From contig CAJQSP010000017.1 in NCBI GenBank assembly GCA_905614375.1, positions 1-57,711 on the forward strand: 57,711 nucleotides of DNA, in the 5' to 3' direction. The notes below the pieces were generated by a model. It ran no database searches and had not been told where the DNA came from. It was given only the letters and a program-made list of their open reading frames with translations. Below, in pieces: positions 8,395-17,466 of this stretch. The stretch's first letter is position 1; each line of letters starts with the position of its first letter. The position numbers were made by a program, and so were the translations under genes. This DNA is from an uncultured Dehalococcoidales bacterium (GTDB taxonomy: Bacteria > Chloroflexota > Dehalococcoidia > UBA1151 > UBA1328).

Positions 8395-9674
8395 TGTCAG
8401 CCGAACTGCTATCCCTTCTTGCTCTTGTAATTTCTGGAAGCTTTTTCTTCCTCACCGCCTTAGCGATATCTTCACTAGGTACGCGTATCAATCCGCTGCC
8501 TGCCGCCATCCGTAATCCTGGTTCAAACGGGAACGGTAATGGTGATTTTGATCATGATCACGACCACGGATTTTCGGGTCGACTCAGCGCTGAAGCGAGC
8601 CTAATAGGCAGGAGCCTACAAGCTGCTGCTCTCATGGCGTCTGCGCTCGCAGTGTTCGCTATCTTTGAATCTGGTTCTGGCTTGGCCGGATCTGGATACG
8701 AAGTTGCTCTGAGTGGGGTGATTGCGGCGGCTGGCGCAATAGTCGTTCAGCTAATCGCATCTGGTCTTTCAGGTTATCGGCGCAACTGGTCTCGGACTAT
8801 TAGCCGTCCAACTGGTACGCTTCTGCGATGGACCAGCGTGATACCAGGTATTTCGCACATTGTAGATTTTTCATTGTCGCGGGGACGCGGCGATGACGCT
8901 GTTGGAGAAGACGTGTCTGCGGCGCTTCAGGAAAGTTTAGATTTCCTCGAAGAATCGGTCATACCGGCAGATCAAAACGAACTTCGAATGATTCGCGGAA
9001 TACTGCGAATGGACACCGTGAAAGTTCGAGAGATCATGGTACCTAGAGTCGATATGAATTCTGCTTCGGCGACCGCCAGCATTGGTGCGGTTGCCGATCT
9101 TATGTCCGTAGGTGGTCACAGTAAGATTCCTGTGTATAACGAAAGTATCGATTCGATCGCTGGGGTGATTTTCGCCCGAGACGTACTTTCCGCACTGGAC
9201 AACGACGCTAATCCTGAAGATCAAGTAGCGAGCCTCGCACGACCTGCACTGCACGTTCCAGAGTCCCAAAGCCTTGAAAGGCTGTTGAGGCAGCTTCAGG
9301 AGCACCGTACGGGGCTTGCGATTGTGGTTGACGAGTATGGTGGCGTTTCCGGATTGGTGACGGTTACCGACTTGATCGAAGAGATCGTTGGTGAACTGAT
9401 CGACGAGTTCGATGTGGATGGCCCCGAGGTTGAGGCGGCAGACTCGAAGGAGATGTTCGCCGACGCGGGTGCTTCTATCGACATCATGAACCAGACTCTC
9501 GGAACTTCGATTGTTCCTGAAGGTTTTGATACTGTTGGCGGTTTGGTTTTCCGTGAACTTGGCAAGATGCCTTCGCCTGGCGACACAGTATTGGTCGAAG
9601 GCGTGATGATTACGGTTCAGTCGGTAATCGGACGGCGAATACGTCGAGTGAAGATCGAGCGCATTGAATCGTAG
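8394..9674 (+). CDS. CorC/HlyC-type CBS-domain membrane protein
   Basis: A 426-residue member of the hemolysin C / CorC family, whose relatives act in magnesium or cobalt efflux and ion homeostasis. The N-terminal part has hydrophobic segments near 3-27, 77-98 and 104-126, forming a reduced DUF21-like membrane region, with an Asp/His-rich stretch near residues 52-60. A tandem CBS pair runs from about 205 to 330 (MVPRVDM, GHSKIPVY, VVDEYGGVSGLVT), followed by the CorC_HlyC C-terminal domain (about 345-426). The GTG start overlaps the stop of the short upstream frame. The exact substrate is unknown. Confidence 0.9.
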   Translation: MSAELLSLLALVISGSFFFLTALAISSLGTRINPLPAAIRNPGSNGNGNGDFDHDHDHGFSGRLSAEASLIGRSLQAAALMASALAVFAIFESGSGLAGSGYEVALSGVIAAAGAIVVQLIASGLSGYRRNWSRTISRPTGTLLRWTSVIPGISHIVDFSLSRGRGDDAVGEDVSAALQESLDFLEESVIPADQNELRMIRGILRMDTVKVREIMVPRVDMNSASATASIGAVADLMSVGGHSKIPVYNESIDSIAGVIFARDVLSALDNDANPEDQVASLARPALHVPESQSLERLLRQLQEHRTGLAIVVDEYGGVSGLVTVTDLIEEIVGELIDEFDVDGPEVEAADSKEMFADAGASIDIMNQTLGTSIVPEGFDTVGGLVFRELGKMPSPGDTVLVEGVMITVQSVIGRRIRRVKIERIES

Positions 9675-9724
9675 GTAGTGCGCATCTTACGGTCAGGCAA
9701 ACTGTTTAGCTTCGTAGTGCCTGA

Positions 9725-10080
9725 CTGCGGACGTAGGTGATAGATGGCGACTGGCACGCCTTCTATGACATCAGGAAGCGCCTCGACGAATTCCCAGTCA
9801 TTTTGACTCATAGAAATGTCTCGCTCTACTGTTGGCGGCGATGGCCCCAAGCTTTACATTTTTGAACCCACATTCTTTGATGAACGCGATGACTTGTTTC
9901 ATTAGTAGGCTGCCAATGCCAGCGCCCGTTGCGACGGGGACTACGTGCATTCCGTTGAGTTGCGGATCGAAATCGTTTGAATCGGTTGGTGATATGCGGA
10001 CTGGGCCGACGATTTATTGGTTGCTTTCTGCGACGTATACTCGCGTTTCGAGCGATTCATTCGCCAGTATTTCCCGTCAC
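9725..10080 (-). pseudogene. Decayed GNAT-family N-acetyltransferase
   Basis: On the minus strand the frame reads REILANESLETRVYVAESNQ, a TAA stop, then IVGPVRIS and onward to the acetyl-CoA loop VATGAGIG and the NSRARHFYES segment, all typical of GNAT enzymes. A TGA stop follows. The expected C-terminal strand (WEFVEALP, AIYHLR) continues in another frame to about 9725. One nonsense codon and one frameshift break the gene, and further stops lie upstream, so the original N-terminus is lost or unrecognisable. The acetyl acceptor cannot be inferred. Confidence 0.75.
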
Positions 10081-10244
10081 TTAGACTTAGATTAATACTC
10101 GAGCCGATCACGTGAGCCAATCCAGCTGGATGAGGCGAACGGTACGAATGAGATTGTGTGACTACTGAAGATGCGGTCAGCTACAAATATGTAGTCGACT
10201 GCGAGTGCTGTTCTGATTCATATCGGTGAGGTAATAGGTTAAAC

Positions 10245-10275
10245 AAAAACGCCCCGGCTTTCACCGGGGCGTTTT
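10245..10275. terminator. Bidirectional intrinsic terminator
   Basis: AAAAACGCCCCGG and CCGGGGCGTTTTT form a perfect stem around a short CTTTCA-type loop, with an A-run before and a T-run after. It can stop transcription from both sides. On the minus strand it closes the collagen-like lipoprotein gene, 21 bases after its stop codon. Confidence 0.9.
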
Positions 10276-10296
10276 TCGAATCTCTAGATTCAGGTG

Positions 10297-11031
10297 TTAT
10301 CCAGCTACCTTGTCAACAAGTATGAATGCTGAAGCACCACGATTGCCTTGGTCTCCCTCAGCGGTGACGGTAAATACCTCACCAGAGGGGAATCCACCAC
10401 CGGAACCACCGACCTGGATTTCCAGATCAACAGTAACCTCGAATGCGCCGTGGTCATTTGCGACCGCATCACCTAGGAGGAATGGGAATTTACCTGGCTT
10501 AGACGAAACTGAGATGCTTTCGCCGGCTGCGAATCCACCACCAATTACGGTGATAGATGCAGCGCCAGCATTGATCTCTGCGGCACCGGTCGAAGGACCG
10601 TTAGCGTCGAAGACAACAATTCCGGCAATCAGAGTTGTACCGTCAGCGCCGTCAGCGCCGTTAGCACCGTCAGCACCGTCAGCACCAGCAGCGCCAGTGT
10701 TACCTGGGTTACCTGGCTCACCAGGTTCACCTGGGTTACCTGGGTTACCAGGTTCACCTGGGTTACCAGGTTCACCTGGGCTACCTGGGCTACCTGGGCT
10801 ACCTGGGCTACCTGCTGCACCTGGCTCACCAGCTTCACCTGGGTTACCTGGTTCACCTGGGTTACCTGGTGAGCCAGCAGCGCCTGAGTTACCTGGGTTA
10901 CCAGGAGCGCCAGGTGAACCTACGGGTCCAGCCGGACCGCGTTCACCCTGACAAGCAATAGCTGCCATAAGGGCGAACATCGTACCAATTAGTAGGAAAG
11001 CCTTTAGCTTTCCGCGGAGCAGTCCTGTCAT
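10297..11031 (-). CDS. Collagen-like repeat lipoprotein
   Basis: A 244-residue secreted protein. Residues 1-26 form a signal peptide with a hydrophobic core and a lipobox-like AIAC ending at Cys27, so the mature protein is probably lipid-anchored. Residues 29-130 are 34 uninterrupted Gly-X-Y triplets, mostly GNP, GEP and GSP and later GAD, as in bacterial collagen-like triple helices. Residues about 131-244 form a Gly-rich beta-type domain ([25 protein letters not shown]), perhaps an IPT/Ig-like module. Trimeric surface stalks are the usual role for such proteins. Host or particle binding here is inference. The gene is monocistronic with a strong terminator. Confidence 0.88.
   Translation of the reverse strand: MTGLLRGKLKAFLLIGTMFALMAAIACQGERGPAGPVGSPGAPGNPGNSGAAGSPGNPGEPGNPGEAGEPGAAGSPGSPGSPGSPGEPGNPGEPGNPGNPGEPGEPGNPGNTGAAGADGADGANGADGADGTTLIAGIVVFDANGPSTGAAEINAGAASITVIGGGFAAGESISVSSKPGKFPFLLGDAVANDHGAFEVTVDLEIQVGGSGGGFPSGEVFTVTAEGDQGNRGASAFILVDKVAG
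10642..10947 (-). repeat. Tandem Gly-X-Y codon repeat
   Basis: DNA coding the 34 collagen triplets is a low-complexity array of 9-base units dominated by near-identical ACCTGG-type blocks on the plus strand. Such arrays change length by slippage and are prone to misassembly, so triplet number may vary between cells or assemblies. Confidence 0.85.
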
Positions 11032-11491
11032 TGGGCCCCGTCCTCCAGTTCTTAGTATTTGAAATTTGTGCCGAGTGCAGTAGCAGAACCCATTATGAAT
11101 TCACGCACAACGAGAGTATTAGAAGCGCATTACGCGCGAATTACAGCCGCTGCAGGTGGCGTGGTAACGGCAATCTTATTCGGGCGATTTCTCTGCTGTC
11201 AAGCAATAGAGGTCGGGCTTATGGGGCGTTTTGCCGTTTACTTCGTTAGATTTTCGGCTGTTCATATTCTATAAGGAGGTGCTGACCTTGCCTAAATCAG
11301 GTTTGAGAGATTCGGGGCGTACACCCCGTAAAGAGGTGCTGATATGTCTGGCTTCGTGATATTCTTATGAAGTTGTGATAGCACAAGAACGAAAAACGAA
11401 TCAACTAGAAAAGCACAAATCACAGAATCCTTCCTTTTTAGGCGGGTTGCCGGCAGCCGGCCGGGTATTTGCTATACGGAGAGCACCAAAC
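11032..11491 (+). promoter_or_regulatory. Long gap and rpsO leader with a strong ribosome-binding site and mini-frame
   Basis: Between the divergent lipoprotein gene and rpsO no conventional gene is recognised. At 11275 an AAGGAGG sequence precedes a TTG that opens a 23-codon frame (beginning MPKSGLRDSG). A small hairpin CGGGG/CCCCG lies inside it, and a second GAGGTGCTGA copy precedes an ATG at 11343. Such a structured leader with a ribosome site would suit S15 autoregulation, known in other bacteria with differing leader folds. That role is inferred. Confidence 0.4.
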
Positions 11492-11755
11492 TTGGATCAG
11501 TCAGAACGAAGCGTAGTAATAGAGAAGTACAGGACCCACGAAGGTGATAGTGGATCGTCAGAGGTTCAGATTGCGCTACTGACAGCTCGCATTATCGAGC
11601 TAACGGACCACCTGCGAGAGCAGAAGCACGACCACGCAAGCCGAAGAGGCCTGCTGAAAATGGTCGGTCAGCGCCGCCGTCTTCTTAACTATCTAAATAG
11701 TGAAGACGTAAATCGATACCGCGAGATCATTAGCAAACTCGGTCTCCGTAAGTAG
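11492..11755 (+). CDS. rpsO: 30S ribosomal protein S15
   Basis: Primary 16S rRNA-binding protein of the small-subunit platform. The TTG at 11492 is chosen because it gives 87 residues, the family length, and follows a GGAGA motif by about nine bases. An upstream in-frame GTG at 11375 would add 39 residues unlike S15. Diagnostic segments are [22 protein letters not shown], split around residue 10-30, and [18 protein letters not shown]. It is followed by pnp, the conserved rpsO-pnp pair. Confidence 0.95.
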   Translation: MDQSERSVVIEKYRTHEGDSGSSEVQIALLTARIIELTDHLREQKHDHASRRGLLKMVGQRRRLLNYLNSEDVNRYREIISKLGLRK

Positions 11756-11756
11756 A

Positions 11757-11782
11757 AGTCCGCCCCTGTTTAGGGGCAGACT
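11757..11782 (+). terminator. rpsO-pnp intergenic hairpin
   Basis: AGTC-C-GCCCC pairs with GGGGC-A-GACT around a TGTTTA loop right after the rpsO stop. There is no long T-run, so it is probably a leaky attenuator or an RNase processing site, as the rpsO-pnp spacer is in Escherichia coli. The next 170 bases to pnp hold no gene. Confidence 0.55.
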
Positions 11783-11951
11783 TGTTCGCCTGAGCATTAA
11801 GCAACCCGTAACAGATAAGGGTTCAGGCTCAACGGATGTTCGATTATCCGAAGCGACATTCCAGCACAGGTGCCTGTTCCTTTACGGAAGTTGGCGCCGG
11901 GCGACGCCCCTATGAATACATGTGCGTTGAAAAGTAGAAACAGAATAGAAA

Positions 11952-14339
11952 ATGATTAACAAATTTGAAATGGAAATTGGCGGACGAGTGCTCAAATTCG
12001 AGCACGGCCGCGTAGCTGCCCAAGCAGGCGGCGCAGTTACAGTTCAGTACGGTGACACAATGTTACTCGCTACTGCGACTGCTTCAAAGAAGCCTCGCCT
12101 AGGTGCTGACTTCCTTCCTATGACCGTCGATGTTGCGGAAAAAGCTTACGCTGGCGGTAAACTACCGGGCGGCTTCTTTAAAAGGGAAGGTCGGCCTTCC
12201 ACCGATGCGATTCTCGCTGCGCGAATGATCGACCGACCGATCCGTCCGCTATTTTCGAAGACGATTCACAACGAAATCCAGATCATCATAACGATACTGG
12301 CTTCCGACATGGTGAATCCTTACCCAGCCATCGGAATCATCGGCGCTTCAACTGCGCTGGCTATTTCCGACATCGCATTCAACGATCCGATCGGCGCCTG
12401 TGTCGTTGGTCTTGTTGAAGGCGAGTTGGTAGTCAACCCTACATACGAAGAACTACAGACAAGCGATCTTGAATTGCTGGTTGCAGGAACTGGCGAAGCC
12501 ACGATGATGGTTGAGTCGGGTGGAAACTTTGTATCTGAAGCAGTACTGCTAGATGCACTCGAACTGGCCCAAGAGGTCAACGGGGCGATCGTCGAGCAGA
12601 TCGTAGAGATTCAGGCCAAAGTCGGCAAGAAGAAGTGGGAAGCCCCTGAAGTATCTGACGAAGAAAAAGCCGCTGAGAAGGCGACCAGAACTCACGTTGG
12701 GGAAGATTTCCTGAAGGCATTGAAGTCTCCTGGAGACAAAGCTGCTCGTCAGGGTCGTATGGACGACGTGATGGACGGCACGATTGAAAAGCTTTCAGTC
12801 GATCATGATGCTGGTCATGTGAAATCTGCTCTTTACGCTATCGAGACAGAAGCTGTTCGAAGCACGATCCTCGAAGATGGCTCGCGCCCAGACGGACGCA
12901 AGCTCGATGAACTTCGTGATCTGAACTCTGAAGTTGGTTACCTGCCTCGTGTTCACGGTTCAGGAATATTTACTCGTGGTGAGACCCAGATTATGGGAGT
13001 GCTTACATTGGCTTCGGCTGGTGAGCGCCAGCGCTTGGACACTTACGGTCTAGACACTGAAAAGCACTTTATTCATCACTACAACTTCCCTCCTTACTCA
13101 GTAGGTGAGGCAGGACGTTTTGGATTTACTGGTCGACGTGAAGTCGGTCACGGTGCGCTTGCAGAGCGTGCTCTGAAACCGGTTGTGCCAAGTCAGGCTG
13201 ACTTCCCCTATACAATCCGACTCGTCTCTGAGTCGCTGGCATCGAACGGTTCAACTTCGATGGCGAGTGTTTGTGCTGGTTCGCTGGCAATGATGGACGG
13301 TGGTGTTCCGATTTCAGATCCTGTTGCTGGTATCGCCATGGGTCTCATCACTGGTGAGAACGGCAAGTACGCAGTTCTTACCGATATTCAGGGTGCTGAA
13401 GATCACTCTGGCGACATGGACTTCAAGGTTGCTGGTACACGTGAAGGTGTTACAGCCCTACAGATGGATATTAAGGTAAAGGGAATTACATTCGAGATCA
13501 TGCGTGAGGCTCTAGAGCAGGCTCGGATTGCTCGACTGCAGATTCTCGATAATATGGAAAAGACTATCTCAGCAACTCGAGATGACCTTAGCGAGTTCGC
13601 GCCTCGAATGCTTTCGCTCAAGATTCCTACCGACAAGATTGGTGCGATCATCGGCCCTGGTGGCTCGGTTATTCGTGGCATGATCGACGAATTCGGTGTG
13701 ACTATCGACGTTCAGGACGACGGTACAGTTGTTGTCGGATCACCTGATCGTGAGAATGCTCATAAAGCCGAAGCTGCAATTACGGCTCTTACTAAGGACG
13801 TTGAGATTGGTGACAAGTACACCGGTCGAGTTGTTCGAATCATGCCATTTGGTGCGTTCGTTCAGATCCTTCCTGGTAAGGACGGAATGGTTCACATTAG
13901 TGAGCTTGCTCAGCACCGCGTTCCAGACGTTGAGTCGGTTGTCAGTATTGGCGATCAGCTTGAAGTTATGGTTATAAACATCGATGGCATGGGGCGCATC
14001 GACCTGTCACACCGCGCGCTGCTCGAAGAGAGCAACGAGGGCGGTAACGTCGGCGGCGATAGCGACTCATCAGCACGACCAGAGCGACAAGAGTCTCGTG
14101 AGCGAGACGATCGTGGCGGCGACCGAGGGCCACGTGACCGAGGTGGTCGTGCCCCACGTGGTGGCGGCGGAGATCGCGGAGGCGATCGAGACCCACGTCG
14201 CGAGCGAAGCGATGATCGAGGACCTAGCCCAGAGCGAAGCAACCGAAACGACGAAGGTAACCAAGACCGTGGGCCAAGGCGGCCTGCCGGTGGTTATGAT
14301 GGTGGCAACCGACGTTCAGGTCCACCTCGTCGGCGCTAA
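11952..14339 (+). CDS. pnp: Polynucleotide phosphorylase
   Basis: Trimeric 3'-5' exoribonuclease of RNA turnover. The 795 residues carry two RNase PH domains (about 10-230 and 300-540) with an alpha-helical linker, a KH domain (about 555-620, IPTDKIGAIIGPGG) and an S1 domain (about 625-695, GRVVRIMPFGAFV). The last 95 residues are a low-complexity tail packed with Arg, Gly, Asp and Glu, much longer than usual, resembling RNA-binding RGG regions. The ATG follows a weakly conserved leader. It lies downstream of rpsO and upstream of dapB, with 37 bases to the latter. Confidence 0.97.
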   Translation: MINKFEMEIGGRVLKFEHGRVAAQAGGAVTVQYGDTMLLATATASKKPRLGADFLPMTVDVAEKAYAGGKLPGGFFKREGRPSTDAILAARMIDRPIRPLFSKTIHNEIQIIITILASDMVNPYPAIGIIGASTALAISDIAFNDPIGACVVGLVEGELVVNPTYEELQTSDLELLVAGTGEATMMVESGGNFVSEAVLLDALELAQEVNGAIVEQIVEIQAKVGKKKWEAPEVSDEEKAAEKATRTHVGEDFLKALKSPGDKAARQGRMDDVMDGTIEKLSVDHDAGHVKSALYAIETEAVRSTILEDGSRPDGRKLDELRDLNSEVGYLPRVHGSGIFTRGETQIMGVLTLASAGERQRLDTYGLDTEKHFIHHYNFPPYSVGEAGRFGFTGRREVGHGALAERALKPVVPSQADFPYTIRLVSESLASNGSTSMASVCAGSLAMMDGGVPISDPVAGIAMGLITGENGKYAVLTDIQGAEDHSGDMDFKVAGTREGVTALQMDIKVKGITFEIMREALEQARIARLQILDNMEKTISATRDDLSEFAPRMLSLKIPTDKIGAIIGPGGSVIRGMIDEFGVTIDVQDDGTVVVGSPDRENAHKAEAAITALTKDVEIGDKYTGRVVRIMPFGAFVQILPGKDGMVHISELAQHRVPDVESVVSIGDQLEVMVINIDGMGRIDLSHRALLEESNEGGNVGGDSDSSARPERQESRERDDRGGDRGPRDRGGRAPRGGGGDRGGDRDPRRERSDDRGPSPERSNRNDEGNQDRGPRRPAGGYDGGNRRSGPPRRR

Positions 14340-14376
14340 CCCTTCCGCGGTAACTTCTGAAAGAACCTAAGATACG

Positions 14377-15192
14377 ATGTCACCGGAAATAACAGTTGCA
14401 GTAAATGGCGCGCTTGGGAGGATGGGTTCAACCGTCCTTTCAGCGGTCGCTGCCGAACCTGGCGTAGCGCCTGTAGGCGGCGTTGATATTGCAACGTCAT
14501 CTGATTCTGTGACAATTTTCGGTACAGGGATGTCGGTTCCGCTGGCTCCAAGCCTTACGGAGCTCTTCGCTATTGCCAAGCCCGATGTTGTGGTCGACTT
14601 CACCAGTGGTGAAGCTGCCAAAGAATCGATCCTCACTTGTATCGCCGCAGGCGTGCGAGTGGTTTCTGGTTCGACGGGCCTTTCTCCTGAAGATATGGAA
14701 GAGATTAGGCAATGTTCGTCGAGCACCGGTGTTGGTGTTATATCGGCGTCTAACTTCGCGCTGGGGGCTATCGTGCTGATGCATTTGGCTGGAATCGCCT
14801 CCAAGTATTTCGATTACGCCGACCTTCTCGAGAGTCATCACGAGATGAAAGTCGACGCACCCTCCGGCACTGCTCTTTCAATCGCGGAAGCGATGATCGA
14901 GGGACGGGGTTCACGATTTGAACAAAATGTCGCCGATTTACAGACTCTTCCGAGGACTCGCGGTGGCGATTTCGAAGGTATCAACGTTCACAGCGCGAGA
15001 ATGCCTGGACGTGTCGCCCGCCACGAAGTCGTGTTTGGTGCACTTGGGCAAACACTTACGATGATCCACGATTCTGCGAATCGCGAGAGCTTTATGCCCG
15101 GCGTTATGCTGGCGGTGAAGCACGTGATTGACGACGCTGAACTCGTTATTGGGCTCGCAGATGTGCTTGGACTCGGTCAGTCAAAGCCGTAG
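14377..15192 (+). CDS. dapB: 4-hydroxy-tetrahydrodipicolinate reductase
   Basis: NAD(P)H-dependent step of the diaminopimelate/lysine pathway. The 271 residues begin with the Rossmann motif NGALGRMG (about 7-14). The catalytic signature SHHEMKVDAPSGTA lies near 149-162, preceded by SNFALG. It heads the dapB-asd-dapA set, whose three products act in the same pathway, although spacing to asd is 126 bases and the gap may hold its own promoter. Confidence 0.96.
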   Translation: MSPEITVAVNGALGRMGSTVLSAVAAEPGVAPVGGVDIATSSDSVTIFGTGMSVPLAPSLTELFAIAKPDVVVDFTSGEAAKESILTCIAAGVRVVSGSTGLSPEDMEEIRQCSSSTGVGVISASNFALGAIVLMHLAGIASKYFDYADLLESHHEMKVDAPSGTALSIAEAMIEGRGSRFEQNVADLQTLPRTRGGDFEGINVHSARMPGRVARHEVVFGALGQTLTMIHDSANRESFMPGVMLAVKHVIDDAELVIGLADVLGLGQSKP

Positions 15193-15318
15193 CCGACATT
15201 CGTAGCTCTAAGAACTTACGAATCGTTGGCGCGTTATTCAGTATTTTCTAAACCGTAGTTAATTACGTAAAGTCGTTGAGCGAATAGATTCGTCGATGCA
15301 GTACTTTGAGAACAAAAA

Positions 15319-16365
15319 ATGAACAGTAACGAAATAAATATCGCCGTTGTTGGAGCTACTGGTGCGGCCGGTGGAGCAGCACTTGAGCTACTTCTTGAAA
15401 GGAATCACCCGGCGGACAAGATCGTGGCGATGGCATCGGAACGTTCGGCTGGCAAGAAGATTCAGTACGGTGATGCTGAACTGACGATCGTTCACGCAAC
15501 GGTCGATGCATTTGAATGTGTCGACGTTGCTTTGTTTGCAGCTGGAGGCTATGTGAGCCGAAGGCTGGCTCATAAAGTGGTCGAAAAAGGTGTGTTCGTA
15601 ATAGATAAAGGCTCGATATTCAGAATGGAGCCGACGATTCCATTGGTTGTTCCTGAAGTTAACGGCGATGACATCGAGTGGCATCCTGGAATCGTTTCGA
15701 CTCCGAACTGCACGAGCACTCCACTCGTGATGGTTCTCGATGCATTACGCAAGCTATCTCCGATTGCAGCGGTTACCGTGGCGACTTACCAGTCGGTCAC
15801 TGGGACAGGCGTTGCAGCCAATGAAGAGCTACTCGATCAGTCGAGAGCCGCTCTGGCAGGCGAAAAGTCTGTCCCTGAGGTTTACCCGCACCCGATCGCT
15901 TTTAATGTGCTTCCACACGTCGATGACTTCCTTGAGGACGGTTACACGAAGGAAGAGCAGAAGATGTTGAATGAATCACGCAAGATATTGCACGATGACA
16001 CTCTTCTTGTGTCGGCCACCTGCGTACGTGTTCCAGTCGAGATATCTCATAGCGAATCGTTGCAGATCGAATTTGAATCAAGTGTCGATGTCGCTGATGC
16101 AAAACGTGTTCTTTCAGAGTATGACGGCATGATTGTTGTAGACGATCCCAGTAAGAATGAATACCCTATGCCGCTGAGTGCCGCGGGACGTGACGAAGTT
16201 TTGGTTGGGCGAATTCGAAAAGATATTGCTCATGAGAACGGAATTGCGCTGTGGCTGGTATGTGACAACCTGCGTAAAGGTGCTGCTCTGAACGCACTTC
16301 AGATCATGGACGAAGCACTTCGTCGTGATGCTTTCAAACCTGCGGCTCAACGTATGGCAACATAA
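15319..16365 (+). CDS. asd: Aspartate-semialdehyde dehydrogenase
   Basis: Reduces aspartyl phosphate to aspartate semialdehyde, the branch metabolite for lysine, threonine and methionine. The 348 residues show a GATGAAGG nucleotide loop (12-19), the nucleophile Cys131 in STPNCTSTP, and the C-terminal dimer region ending GAALNALQIMDE. The ATG at 15319 follows a weak purine stretch (GAGAAC). It lies 49 bases before dapA, and the two probably form one unit. Confidence 0.95.
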   Translation: MNSNEINIAVVGATGAAGGAALELLLERNHPADKIVAMASERSAGKKIQYGDAELTIVHATVDAFECVDVALFAAGGYVSRRLAHKVVEKGVFVIDKGSIFRMEPTIPLVVPEVNGDDIEWHPGIVSTPNCTSTPLVMVLDALRKLSPIAAVTVATYQSVTGTGVAANEELLDQSRAALAGEKSVPEVYPHPIAFNVLPHVDDFLEDGYTKEEQKMLNESRKILHDDTLLVSATCVRVPVEISHSESLQIEFESSVDVADAKRVLSEYDGMIVVDDPSKNEYPMPLSAAGRDEVLVGRIRKDIAHENGIALWLVCDNLRKGAALNALQIMDEALRRDAFKPAAQRMAT

Positions 16366-16414
16366 CCTATATTTCGAAACAATTAGACAGTAACCGACGA
16401 GAGGTCGGTCAATC

Positions 16415-17314
16415 ATGGCAGAACTAGGGCGACTTTTAACGGCAATGGTCACTCCCTTCAATGAAGAGGGTGACGTCGACTATGCGCGAGCACGTGCGTT
16501 GGCGAAGGCTTTGCTCAAGTCGGGTTCAGACGGGCTTGTCATCGGTGGAACCACTGGTGAAGCCCCAGCGATGAGTGACGACGAGCTCTTACGGCTGTTT
16601 AGCGAAGTTAAAGAAGCCATCGGTGAAGACGGCGCTGTGATTGCCGGAACTACGAACAACAATACTCGTGGTTCGATAGCGTTGTCACAAGCGGCTGAAA
16701 AATCCGGTGTCGACGCGCTGTTGTTGACTGTTCCGGCTTACAACAAGCCGACTATGGGCGGTTTGTACCAGCACTTCACTGCAATCGCTGATTCTGTGTC
16801 TATTCCTGGAATTCTCTATAACGTTCCATCGCGTACTGCTTTGAACATGGATGCCGCAACTACTTTGCGCCTTGCAGATGTGCCGAACATCGTTGGTGTT
16901 AAAGAAGCATCGAGCGATCCAGATCAGATCGCATATGTGATCAAAGATTCGCCAGAAGACTTTAGGGTGTGGAGCGGGAACGACAATGAGATTTTTTCGA
17001 CACTGGCATTGGGCGGCTACGGAATCGTGAGCGTAGCCGGAAATATCATCAGTGGTCAGATTCAGAAGATGATGCGATTGATGCTTAAAGGTGACCTCGA
17101 GGCTGCTGCTGCTGAGCACTTTAGGCTGCTACCGATATTCAACGCGTTGTTCTACATCACGAACCCGATTCCCGTCCGATACGCCATGAATCGCTCCGGC
17201 TTCAAGGTGGGCCCTGCAAGGCTGCCTATGGTTCCTGATCAGCGGGAACTCCAAGCATTTGGTGCCAAATTCGATCCGATAATGGATCGGTACATTATCG
17301 ATTTGGCTGAATAG
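16415..17314 (+). CDS. dapA: 4-hydroxy-tetrahydrodipicolinate synthase
   Basis: Condenses pyruvate with aspartate semialdehyde. The 299-residue TIM barrel shows GGTTGE (44-49), Tyr135 in YNVPSRT with Arg140, and the Schiff-base lysine Lys163 in GVKEASSD. The ATG has a GAGAGG motif upstream. With dapB and asd it supplies most of the entry to the lysine branch. The later dap genes are elsewhere. Confidence 0.96.
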   Translation: MAELGRLLTAMVTPFNEEGDVDYARARALAKALLKSGSDGLVIGGTTGEAPAMSDDELLRLFSEVKEAIGEDGAVIAGTTNNNTRGSIALSQAAEKSGVDALLLTVPAYNKPTMGGLYQHFTAIADSVSIPGILYNVPSRTALNMDAATTLRLADVPNIVGVKEASSDPDQIAYVIKDSPEDFRVWSGNDNEIFSTLALGGYGIVSVAGNIISGQIQKMMRLMLKGDLEAAAAEHFRLLPIFNALFYITNPIPVRYAMNRSGFKVGPARLPMVPDQRELQAFGAKFDPIMDRYIIDLAE

Positions 17315-17316
17315 AT

Positions 17317-17348
17317 CCAAGTTTCATAGTCGGATCTATGAAACTTGG
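17317..17348. terminator. Perfect 13-bp inverted repeat after dapA
   Basis: CCAAGTTTCATAG and its exact complement CTATGAAACTTGG flank a six-base loop starting two bases after the dapA stop. Location suggests a transcription end or mRNA 3' protection, but no T-run follows directly, so a protein-binding palindrome remains possible. Confidence 0.6.
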
Positions 17349-17466
17349 CATGGTGAGTACCGGATTTTTCACAGTATGCGTACTATGCGACGAACGTCCT
17401 GAAGTAGGCGATGTGGCATCCTGACGCAACTGGAGTGCGTCGCTTCGCTAAATGAGGACTGTTCGC

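Noticed and set aside
10310..10951. 213-codon plus-strand Pro-rich frame opposite the collagen-like gene
   Set aside because: It is the mirror of the Gly-X-Y repeat; the minus-strand product has a signal peptide, lipobox and terminator, the plus frame has none.
11059..11274. 71-codon frame with a hydrophobic stretch before rpsO
   Set aside because: No ribosome site, no recognisable family, and it lies in the divergent promoter region.
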